A DNA stretch of 64,000 bases. Origin: Diospyros lotus (Eukaryota > Streptophyta > Magnoliopsida > Ericales > Ebenaceae). Below are positions 12,201-24,200 of this stretch, in pieces. The notes beneath the pieces were generated by a model. The model did not search any database and was not told where the DNA came from. It saw nothing but the letters and a program-made list of their open reading frames with translations. The stretch is from assembly GCF_014633365.1 (NCBI RefSeq), contig NC_068338.1, positions 15,076,616 to 15,140,615 on the forward strand. Reading direction: 5' to 3'. Positions within the stretch are counted from its first letter, which is position 1. The number at the start of each line of letters is the position of its first letter. Position numbers and translations under genes: made by a program.

Positions 12201-15200
12201 AACGGATTGGAACCATTCTCTAAAATTGGTTCCATTCATGTTGAGTGATTTGGAGGGAGTCATTATCAAGAGAGGAGGGCTAGATAGAGTTTGGAATGGA
12301 TGAAGGGTTTTCCTTGTGAGATGTGGATGAAGAGGAGTTGGTCACAGCAAGATTGGTCGTAGCCATCGCTTGCTCTGATATCATGAACAAAAACAACTTG
12401 AGGTTGAAAAAGAAGTGCTCGAGTACCTGTAAATGTTATACCTGAGAGCTTAGAAAGAGTAAGGAGGAAACTTGAATAAAATGAGGACTATTTTCCTACC
12501 ATTCCTTGATCTTAAGTAGGGTATTTATACATGAATACATAGTAATCTCTTCCTAAAATACAAGCATACATGATAAATGAAATCAAACAACTTTGAACTT
12601 GATTTTTTTTTTATAGGATTATCTATGTAATATCCTTCTTTCTTGGTGCTTTATCTTCTCATCTCTTATCTCTTTTAACTTGAAACTTTATCCCCAACAA
12701 CCTGATCTCAAACCAAGCTTTATCTTCTCATCTCTTATCTCTTTTAATTTGAAACTTTATCCCCAACAACCTGATCTCAAACCAAGCTTTATCTTCTCAA
12801 CTCTTATCTCTTTTAACTTTGAAATACCCTAACAACCCCACCTCTTAATTTTCGGCCATCAAGGACTCATTTTCCCGATTTTCCCAACACTATTCGATAA
12901 ACAAGCTAAACGCCACAACTAGTCAAGCTTGCTTCAAAACAGAAAGACCATAGATTATGTGATACTCTGTCCTTCATTGCACTTCATTGTCCATTTATAC
13001 ACTATAGACTTAGACTTGGCTGAAATCTCAAAACTTTTTTGCACTTTGTGCTATTCCATAGTAAGCTACTTTGTTTTGATTATGGCAGCTAGCTACTCTA
13101 AAATTCTACAGTTGATCATCTAATCATAAATATTCTGTAACTTATCAATTAAATTTTATGAGGAAACCCTATATGTTATGGCATATAGTAAATAATAATA
13201 TTAAATAACTAATAAACTTATGAGAAAACCATATTATGTGATCAATCATTAGAATCAGAAATGCAGCATACATGCACAGACAAGGGATATAAATAATTAG
13301 CAATATTCCTTTAATAATAAATGAGGAGATCAACACTTTCTTATCAACTTAAATTAGAATGGTAAAAGTGTTCCACTGAAAATTCATTGCACTAATAATC
13401 TTAAAAGGTACACATTCATATATATATATATATATTTTCTTTTCTTTTTTTGAAGCTTATACAACTTCAGGAAAGTTTCTTCTTCACTGAAAATCAAGGA
13501 TAAGATTTGCATCTGATAATTCTTGCATTTGCCAGTAAGTATTACAAGGTTGGCTGTATTAACACATACATCCATTGCATGCACATCAATGTGAGGCCTA
13601 TGTGGCCCAATTCCATAAGCATCAGCAGATAGTAGTTCAATCACCTCTAAGAAGTTAAATCGGTTTCTAAGGCATTTCTATCATAATGCTTTTGTTTTAA
13701 TATTACCTTTGTAAGCAGGGGTTCTGTTTGAATGTTCATAAAAACAATCGGGACCCCTGATGCCTGAGAGGCACTAAGCCATGCATTTGCTCTAGCGAGG
13801 GTGTCTTCCAAATCATGGTAGCGAGAAGCACTTATGTCTGAAGCCTTTGGAAGGAGAAGCATAGAAAGAAAACAACTTGAATTGGGAACTGGTAGCAATT
13901 CTTGCATTCTCCTCTCCCAAGGATACCCAACATAACCATCTTGAAGTTCAGCCCTGGCTAATGCATTGACTATTCTGGATGCCCTTGAATCTACATGAAT
14001 TTAGTATTCTGACATTAAAGAAAGAAGGGAGAAAAAAGATAGAAGAAAGAATATTGAAAATTTGTAAATACTGTCTGTTTCTCATGCAAAAAGAAGCTCT
14101 CCACGGTGCATTAAGCAACACAAGAGGCACCCTGCTTTGCAAGGGTCCAGGTAGGGTTGTTTTTGTACAGTCCCATCCTTGTGCAAACGCCTGTGTCTAT
14201 AACTTGAACCCGTGGCCTTCTAGTCACAAAGGAGCAGTATTACCATTACTACTAACTACCAAGGCTCACCCTCATGTTTAACACTGTCACAAAGGAGCAG
14301 CCTTACCATTACTACTAACTACCAAGGTTCACCCTCATGCTTAACACTGTACCATATAAAATTTTTAAGTGCTCATCAATACCACCTTGAGAAATGAGAA
14401 GTACCTTCAGAAATGATTAGGAGAAATAACAAAGGAGAGTTTCCAAGAATAAACTTTGACTTGCAAAACAATTTAATTTTGAGTTCAGACAGCATCTTCC
14501 TATTGATCACTTATACCCATGCCCTAGAAAATGTTAAAGACTCTGATCAGTTATGCTATATATTCAACAGGCATGCTGGTTAGTCCTTAGCAATGGCTGC
14601 CCCAATGAACTGAAATTATGCCCAGGAACAAAACAGGCATAGATACCCATCAAATAGCAAGTGAAGAACATCTGATAAATTGCTATAATTAGCATATTCA
14701 ATGCTCCTGGAGATTAATTAGAACCAGAACCAAATCACACCTTCTGCATTACATACCATTTTGACCTTATATTCTCCGAAATAGACACATAACCAAAAAG
14801 GGAATATTATCCCATATTAACAATTAATTTCTTAAACCAAAAACTAATCTTATACTATCCCTTTAGTAATGTAGACATTAGATCTAACCTTACGTCAGTA
14901 AATTCTTTAGATAAAATACTTTCTTTTAATTTGTCTAATCCCTGTGTAATTAAGTTTTCATTATTTAGGGATTGGATTATGTTTTTGCCAAGATTAAATG
15001 TTATATAACCTAGACTTAGGTAATTTTTGGTAGAAGTGGGTCAGATTTGAAGCGTTGCTCTAGGATCACAAAGAAAAAGTCAATCTCTGCAAATTTCAGC
15101 AGCTAACATGGCTACCACAGCATAGCCATGGTATAAAAGTTCAAAGCATGAAATGCTCTAGCTTCAACAATTATACACTATACTATAGAAGGCACCATAC

Positions 15201-18200
15201 AATCCCCATGAGTAACGCCCTATCCTCCCAAGCACATTACTGTTCCAAAACCTAATAATTTTTAATTTAATTTAATTTCCTGCTAACCTGACTAGTGAAA
15301 ACTTAACCATCCATGTAGCACTTTCAACCCTCCATGGGTTGTGGTTAAGTTCCATTAACCCTTAACCTCCAGCGGGTTGCACCCTTAATTAACCGACATT
15401 GCTTCTTATTTGGTTTAAGAGTGGGTATTAGTGTAGATGCTCTAGATTCAATCAGATTGGGCATGTCATATTTATTATTGAATAAAGAGTTATTTAATTT
15501 CACAAGAAGTCGTTCTATTAGTTTTTGTTATTATTGTAATGATCGGATGAAACTAGATAGAAGTCCATATGATAAATACTATGATTAATCTATAAAGATG
15601 TGAGGTGATGCATCACAGTTTGTAGACATCATTAAATGTCACAAGTCGCAGCAATGTCAAAAATGGATATTGACAATTGCAGTAAGACTTATATGTGCTA
15701 TGTTTTTGCTATCTAATAGCATTGGGGGTCTCACACTATAGGCATGGGAATGCCTAGAAAAGTACATAAGTGACCAATGTTGGAGAACGTGTCACCAGAC
15801 ATAACTCGCTATGAGAATTCATTTTAGTTATATGTTGATGGAATTCTCATACGAGATAAGTGTAACTAATCCTTAGACCTGAAGCTATCACGGTCATTTC
15901 ATAAGAAAATTGGTATGCTTTAACATTGTTACGATGGGCCTAGACAAAGGCTGCACATGAGTGATCGTTGGACATATCGTGAGGCTTATGGAGATGGGTG
16001 CATAACCAAAATGGGACTTGTCTATCCCTTAAAAGAGGATGATGTATCTAAGGCGCCTTCGATGGATATTCACTTTAAATCCATGGTCATGGTAAAAGAG
16101 ATCAATAAGGAGTTATAAATTCACTTTCTATTGAGTGAGGATATTTGGAAAACCAAAGAAAACTCATGTGATCGTAATCAAACAACGCATCGCTAGACTT
16201 GAGATCACAAAATATACATTGATAAGAAGATCGAATTACATGGTAATAATGCTCGTGAAAGGTTGTTTACGGATTATAAATCTTTCTGAATAATTGAGTA
16301 GGCATAATACCTTACTAGAGGCCAATCTTATCTTATGCGTTAATATCGACACATTGTCAACATATTCAGAAACCTAATGAGTCATACGCAAAAGGTATGG
16401 TCCCTGGCTTAAACCAGGAGAGCAGATGTATGGTTAAGTGGGACACTTTAACAAGAAATTGTGCTATCGTAGATTCTCACGAAAAAAAATAAATAAACGT
16501 AATGACGTCGATTTGACGAGAAGTCGTCATAAAGGAAAAAAAATCCTAAAATGCCAATTGATTAAATTAGAAATAAGTTTCTAATTTAATAATTTCCTGT
16601 ATTTGTTGGAGTGACAAATAGGAAAAAAAATAAAATATATATTATTTGGACTTAAATTAATATTTGGGCTAAATAGGATATTTGGGCCAAATATTAAATT
16701 AAATATTAGTGTTCTAAAAATCGGGCTAAGCGGCCGCCTAGGCACTAGGCGGCCACTAGCCGCCCAAAAATTGCCCTAGTCGGGCCTCCTAGGCGCCGGC
16801 CCGAGTAATCGGCCGACTTGGGCACCTACCTAGGCGCCCAATTCATTATTGGCTTTAAATATCAGCCATTTTTAGGGTTTTTTTTGCTAAATCATTAAAT
16901 CCCAACCTCTCAGCGTCTCCCCCTCACTCTCTTCTCACCTCAACGTTGTCGTCGCCTCAACGCCGCCAAGCTTCACCGGCTCGCCAGTAGCTCATCGCCG
17001 TCGCTACGTCCAGCTCCATCCTTGTCGCCAAGCTTCATCGTCACCGCCTCTTATCCATCGCGTCCTTCTCGTCCTCGTTGCCTCAGTGTCGTCGCCGCCG
17101 CCCTCGTCCTCGCCATCGAGCTCCATCTCCGCCGCGGCAAGCTCCATCTCCGTCGTAACCTCTCTCTCTCTCTCTCTCTCCTCTGGTTATTGCGTTTGAT
17201 GCGTTTCGGTTTCTGGTTTTTTTTTTATTTATTTCATTTTTCTTTTCTATTTATATATAATTATTAGATTTATATTTAGTTTTTATTATTAATTATATAT
17301 ATTCTATAATATTTCCAAGAAATCCACTTAGCTACTTGCTTATAGTATTGATTGTATGACTAAATTAAAATGTTATTTATCCACTATTGATATGTGGCTA
17401 TGTGGTTTGGTCCGTTTGGATATATTATTATATAATATATGTGTAAGATTGAAAACAGAAAATTATAAGATGAGAGAGTTTCATGAAGATGATTTCCAAT
17501 CAGAAGAAGAAAAAGATGAACAAGAACTCAATGAATTTGATTTTGAGTCTGATGAAGATCATGTATTAGAAGAATATGGAGAGGAAGAAGTCCAATTAGA
17601 TTGCTAGATACTTAGATTCTTCAAATATGGTTTATGTTGCATTATTGTTGCTTTTGTCTTATTGAACCTAGAACTGATCTACAACAATTTGTTTTCTCAT
17701 ATTTAATTCTATATTTCACTTGTCATTCCATTATTGTTGTATTATTGGTTTATGTTGCATTATTAATGCTTTTCAACTTTGATTTAATTGAAAATAACAT
17801 CAAATTACATCACAAAGTTTAAAAAACAAAAAAAGTTATTTTCCTAGGCCCTGCCTAGGCGCTAGGCTCCTGCCTGGCACCCGACTAACGCCTAGCTGCT
17901 TTTAGAACACTGTTAAATATTATATTTTGACTAAATTGGATTTAGACTAAATATTTTATTTAAACTTATAGTTAGATTTGGGTCATTTAACTAAGTTCCT
18001 AGTTGGACTAGGATAAAATTATTTTAATTAAGTTCCTAGTTAGACTAGGATAAAAAGGACCGACCCATATCCATTAGAGTTTAGGAAATCCTAGAAGGCC
18101 TTGCTCCTATATAAATACCCCTTTAAGGATTGCCCATATTAATGAATGTTTTGTGGTTTTTCAAGAGATGAAAAATTGCCATTCACTCTCTCCCTTTTCC

Positions 18201-21200
18201 TTCGGCATCGATTCGAAACGAGAAGGTTCTTTTCGTTCATACATAAGCCACGAAAAGGAGAAGGAGCTAACACTTTCATTCCGCTCTCCTCGTCAAAGGA
18301 CATATGTCGCGTATTACGAGTTAGAGACCAGACGCTTTGACTGCTCGCTCGGATCGGTAAACGACTCAAAAATTCAAAGGCTAGATTTATTTTTATTACA
18401 TATGTGATTGTTTATATTTCGATATTGATCCAATTATCGGGATTGAGGTAAAGTTCAAAAATTTTGAACTACGTTGCTTGCTCTAAAGTGATTTTGCTTT
18501 ACTTTCAATGGTGTCAGAGCCATCGTCGAAATATTTCAATTCCTTGCTTGCGAATTTAATTATGTTAATATTTGCGAAATTAATAAATATTCTTGCGTTT
18601 GTATTTTTTTTTGGATTGCAAGACATTTCTTGTTAAAGGGCAAAAGATCGTGTGACACGAAAGGGCGAAACGAGGACTCGGGGTGCATACGGATGCACCG
18701 GAAGGTCGAAAAATGTAGCCCACGCAAGTGGAAACCACGGCTAGGGGCGGCCCACAAGGGCAGGGTGTAGCACGGCCCAACAGGGCGTGGCCCACGTGGC
18801 CTGTACGCGCCTAGTTGCGCCCCACGAGACCCACGTCCTATGTGACAGGCGTAGCTTACTTAGCCAGCAGTCAGGCAGCCCTCTCTCTCGCTCTCGTCGT
18901 GCCTCCCCCCGAGGGCCCACGGCAAGCATCCAGGCTGACCCGTCAGTTACCCAGTGCGATTCATGCCCTCGGGTGAGGCCCGACCAAATTGTTTGGCCTT
19001 TTTTGGCTTTTCGATCGATCCGATCCGTGAGTGTATGACACCTATGGGCCGTGATTGAAATGAGTCGGAGCCGTCAATTGGCTTTTTATTGATTATTGGG
19101 CTGCTGTGTATGTTTGACATGTATTAATTGATCCAATGCCTGTTGAGCCTTGTTAGTTGGACTAATAGATAGAGCCAAGCCCAAGTACAATTGAAACAAT
19201 TTTGTTTTCAAAATTATCAAATTTAATTTTGTTTGAAAGCGTTTCAATGAGATTAATTGCATGGGTGTATGGTATGGGATTGATCGATCTACTTTATTTA
19301 TGTTGGAAATGAACTCTTGTAAATTTGATTTTTTGAAATAGGGCCTACGTGTCCTACCTCTTATATATATCATTTCTTTATCTCATCCCCCTAAATGTAA
19401 CTTGGGATTTTTATTCTATGTAATGTATGTAGAATAGAATAAAGTAGTATGATAGTTGTAGTTGTAGTATGAAAGCAGAGAGAGCCAAGTTGAAAGACAA
19501 GATTGGAGACCAACGAAGGCTTAAAGAATGTGCTTGAGAAGTAGGTTATGATTCTTCACCTAGATTTGACCTGCTAGCTTCTCTTCTATGGCTCGAGGGG
19601 GCTAACCATAGTTATTATCATACCATACACCGGTTTGACTCGTTTATCATGCATTATTAATTTGTTTGTTGCATGTGATGAGACCTAAATGAATAAAATA
19701 AATCTCTCGTTAATATTAAGCCAACTTGCCTTCCATCATTATGAGGCATTAGGGCTCTAGCTAGCACTTGATTTGTTCAGTCACTCAAGGTCAAGTGTCA
19801 CCTATGATACCTATGTTTCATGGGCCATGAGATGTCCCTAAATGATGAGTCTGACTTAACTAAAAAAGTGGGTTTGTTGAGTTAATCAAGGCTCATTGAG
19901 TATAGAGGCAAAGGTCACATGAGATGTGCATGACAAGCAGTTGTCAACCCAAGGCGTCTAAGAGTTGCATGGAGATGCAATTCGTAACAAGTACCTACCT
20001 AATCGATCCTAGCACAATTTGTTGAGTCACTCAAGATTGTGCGAGGCGAGATGAGATTCTAGCCTACTAGGAAATCTTCCAACAGGATTTCTTGAGTCAC
20101 ATCTTGAGAGTGGCAAACTCGTAAAAAATAGTGGGAGCAATTATAAAAATGTAACTTCTTACAATTTATGATTTCGTAATTCAATATGATTATAATAATA
20201 TCTCTATATTCGATTGTTGATCCAGAATGTCTGGAAACGTGTTGATAAAATCGACAATTAGGGGCAATAATACCTTCAACGAGACTAATTTTTGTGACTG
20301 GGAGATCATCTTGAGGATAGTCCTCACGTATGACAAGATTCTCTATGCGATAGAGAGATCTCTTCTTGCAAAGCCACTAGTTGAGGAAATAGTAGCACAT
20401 GAGGCCTGGAGGATACACAAGGGTGATATGACCATCGCTTGGTGTATCATCTTGGCTGCCATGATCCCGGAACATAGGCGACAGTGTAAGGGTTATAACG
20501 CCTATGAGATCATGGCTAGGCTCAAGGACCTCTATGAGGAGCGAACAAGGCATGAACATGTTGACGTCGCCATGAAGCTTTTCAGGTGTCGCATAAGCGA
20601 GGGATCCTCTGTTGAGAAGCATGTCATGAAGATGATAGGTTTTATCGACAGGTTTCCAGAGCTGAACTTGGGTATGGATGCAAAAACTTACCCTAGATTT
20701 GGTGCTACAGTCCCTCCCTGACAGTTATGGAAGAGACTCTTGGAGAGTTGTTGTACATGCTAAGAGAGGCTAAGCCTAAAATTGATGAAAAGGCCAAGGG
20801 AAGTGTTCTCTTAGTTGAAGGGCCCAAGGCGCATAGGGGCAAGCGCAAGAGTAAGAAAGTCAAAAGGAAGAAGAGTTCTTTCAAAGCGTCATCTGGAAGA
20901 GTCTAGAAGACCAAAGCCCGAAAGGGCAAGGAGGATGCGGTTTGTTTCCACTATAATAAGCTGGGCCATTGGAAATGGAATTGCAAGGAATACCTTGTAG
21001 AAGTGTAGAGTAAGAAGAGTTCTACTCAAGGCACTTCAGGTATTTATATTATTGGAGTTAATCTATCTACTTCTGATCAGTCTACATGGGTATTAGATAC
21101 CAGATCTAGTGCTCATATTTGCACTTCTATGTAGGGGCTTAGGAATAAGAGGAGATTAATAATGGGAGAAGTGTACCTACACGTGGGAAATGGATCAAAG

Positions 21201-24200
21201 GTTGTTCCATTAGTTGTAGGAACCTTTCCATTGACATTGCCCTCTGGGCTTGTGTTGAATTTGAATAACTATCACTACAATCCTAATCTGACTAGGAATA
21301 TCGTGTCCATTTCTTATTTAGATAAGGATGGATATTCATTTTTATTTAATGACCATAGTTGTTTGTTTTATAAAAATGAGTTGTTTTATGGTAAAGCAAC
21401 AATGCGTAACGGTTTGTATGTCCTTGATGTTGATACTCCTGTCAATAACATAAATATTAAGCGACTTAAATCAAGTGATTTAAATAGCACTTATTTATGG
21501 CATTATCGTTTTGGCCATATAAAAGAGACTCGTACATTTAATTATGAATCATATAGTGCTTGCAAATCTTGTTTGCTTAGCAAGATGACTAAGTCTCCTT
21601 TTAAAGGAAAGGGAAAAAGGGCTACAGAAGTGTTAGGGCTTGTGTACATTGATATGTGTGGGCCCATGTCCACCTAGGCTAGAGGTGGGTATGTCTACTT
21701 CATAACCTTTACTGATGATAGATCACGTTTTGGTTATGTGCATCTCATGAGACACAAATATGAGGTTTTTGAAAAGTTCAAGGAATTCGAATTTGAAGTA
21801 GAGAAACAAACTGGGAAAAACATCAAAGTACTTCGATCGAATCGAGGTGGTGAATACTTGAACAGTGAGTTTCTAGATTACTTGAAACATAATGGGATTC
21901 TCTCGCAATGGACTCCACTTGGAACACTAGAGATGAATGATGTGTTTGAGAGGAGGAATAAGACCTTGTTGGATATGGTTCGGTCCATAATGAGTCGCAC
22001 TAAACGCTCCATTTCAGTTTGGGGATTCGCACTCCTCACCGTGATCTTTGTTTTGAACAAGGTTCCAAGTAAGTCAGTTACTCAGACTCTATATAAGATA
22101 TGGAAAGGAAATAAGCCAAATCTGTCTTTCCTTAAGATTTGGGGTTATGAAACTTATGTCAAGCATGTTGACAGTAATAAGCTAGAACCCAAATCTACGA
22201 TATGTCTGTTTGTGGAATATTCAAAAAAAAACAAATGGATATTACTTTTACCACCCACAAGAACAAAATGTGTGGTGTTTGTTGCCAAGCATGTTGTATT
22301 CCTTGAGAAAGAATTCTTAGATGTTATGGCTAGTGGAAGAAGTGTTGAGTTCGAGGAGATTCGAGGCGAACCACAAACAAGTACTCCTTTTAAGAAACTC
22401 GAGGAAGATCAGACACAAGATGTTGTGTCAATTCTCCAATCTTCCACACAAGGACTTCGTAGGTCAACGAGAGTTTGTCATGAGCCTGAGAGATATGGAT
22501 TTCTATCTTGACACATGGAGATGTGTTTCTGATTAAGAATGACGAACCAAACACCTATGAAGAAGTAATGTTAGACATTAACTTTAGGAAATGGCTTGAT
22601 ATCATGAAATTTGAAATAGATTCCATGTACGCTAACTAAGTATGGACTTTGGTGGATCCACCCGAGGGTATTAGACCCATTGGGTGTAAGTGAGTCTCCA
22701 AAAAGAAGACTGACATGGAAGGTAATGTACAAACGTACAAAATTAGGTTCGTGGCCAAAGGTTTCAGTCAAAGACAAGGAATTGACTATGACGAAACCTT
22801 CTCGCCTGTGGCAATAATAAAATCCATTCGGATTCTGCTTGCAATAGCTGCCTATCATGACTATGAGATTTCACAAATGGATATTAAAACAACTTTCCTT
22901 AATTAAAACCTGGTTGAGGATGTGTATATAACACAATCTGACAGTTTTGTTATCCACGAACATGCAAATAAAATTTATAAGTTACAAATGACCATTTATG
23001 GTCTAAAGCAAGCATCTCGAAGTTGGAATTAACGTTTTGACAACAAAATGAAGATGATCCTTGTGTTTACAAGAAGATTAGTGGGAGTGCGGTGGTCTTT
23101 TTAGTCTTATATGTGGACAATATATTGCTCATAGGGAATGGCGTTCCCATGCTGCAATCAGTTAAAAGATGGCTTTTAGAAAATTTCTTCATGAAGGATT
23201 TGGGAGAAGTAACCTATATTATGGGAATAAGGATCTATAAAAATAGATCTAGGAGGTTGCTAGGACTCTCCCAAAGCACGCACATGGACAAGGTGCTAAA
23301 AATGTTTAGCATTGAAGATTCTAAGAGGAGAAATCTTCCTATATCATATGGAATACATCTCTCCAAGGCCATGTGCCCAAAGACACAAGATGAGAGAGAT
23401 AGAATGGGTTGGGCATCGTATGCCTCGGCCATTGGTTCGATCATGTATGTTATGTTATGTACAAGGCTTGATGTCGCATATGTAATAGATATCAGGCTTA
23501 TCCAGGTGAGAAACATTGAATTGCAGTGAAGAACATCCTTAAGTATTTAGAAGGACTAAAGAGATGTTTTTGGTATATGGAAAAAAAGAGCATACCGTGA
23601 AGGGGTTTATGGGAGCCAATTTTCAATCCGACCATGATGATTTTAAGTCACAATCGGGATTCATATTCTGCCTAAGCGACAGAGCCGTTTGTTGAAAGAG
23701 TTCCAAACAAGAGATAGTATCAGATTCAACAACTGAAGCCGAATACATAGCAACCTCCTACGTAGCTTAGGAGGTTGTATGGATCCGTAAGTTCATTGAT
23801 GAACTTGGAGGGGTGTTCAACCTTATTGATCCAATAACAACTATTGTGACAACAATAAAGCCATCACGCAAACGTAGGAACCACAGTATCATCAAAGGAT
23901 CAAACTTGTATTGCGGCATCACCACCTAATAATGGAGATTATCAGCTGAGGTGACATATATACAGAAAGTGTCGATGGATGACATTGTCGATCCCTTCAC
24001 TAAAGCTCTATCCCAAGAGAAACATGAAAGTCATGTTCAATCATCAGATATGAGATACATAAGTGATTAGCTCTAGGGCAAGTAGGAGATTGTTAGCGTA
24101 GGTGCTCTAGACCCAATCAAATTGGCCATGTTGTACACTGACAATCGCAATCATATTTATTATTGAATAAAGAGTTATTCAATTTTACAAGAAGTCGTTT

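Larger units (their letters stand above)
7687..12889 (-). mobile_element. Complete Ty1/copia retrotransposon in intron 3
   Basis: The LTRs (7687-8189 and 12384-12889) begin TG and end CA. The element is flanked by a perfect 5-bp target duplication, CTATT (7682-7686 and 12890-12894). On the minus strand the order is LTR, primer site, gag, zinc knuckle, protease, integrase, RT, RNase H, LTR, which is the copia order. The coding region has several stops and frameshifts, so it is not autonomous as assembled. The LTRs differ by scattered substitutions and small indels, indicating a moderately old insertion. It lies in the same orientation as the host gene, so its LTR promoter and poly(A) signals are in sense within the intron. 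Confidence 0.95.
15426..18507 (+). repeat. 5' LTR of the intron-1 copia element (interrupted)
   Basis: It aligns with 24091-25980 over its whole length except for the 1.2-kb insertion at 16707-17912. Without the insert and its target duplication the LTR is about 1868 bases. It starts TATTAG where the partner has TGTTAG. It ends ACTTTCA before the primer site. Confidence 0.9.

Noticed and set aside
13948..14281. Possible small genes around the SINE-like copy
   Set aside because: The frames cover SINE-like sequence and intron; the exon 2 acceptor at 13990 lies within them on the minus strand.
17022..17267. Arg/Leu/Ser-rich frame in the hAT element
   Set aside because: It reads through a C-rich block and a CT microsatellite; composition alone explains it.
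18787..19038. GC-rich frame in the leader of the intron-1 copia element
   Set aside because: Low-complexity, no family resemblance, located in an untranslated leader.
18640..19040. GC-rich block as a possible CpG island or captured gene
   Set aside because: No conserved reading frame or splice signals; it lies at a consistent place in a copia leader, so it is more simply part of the element.
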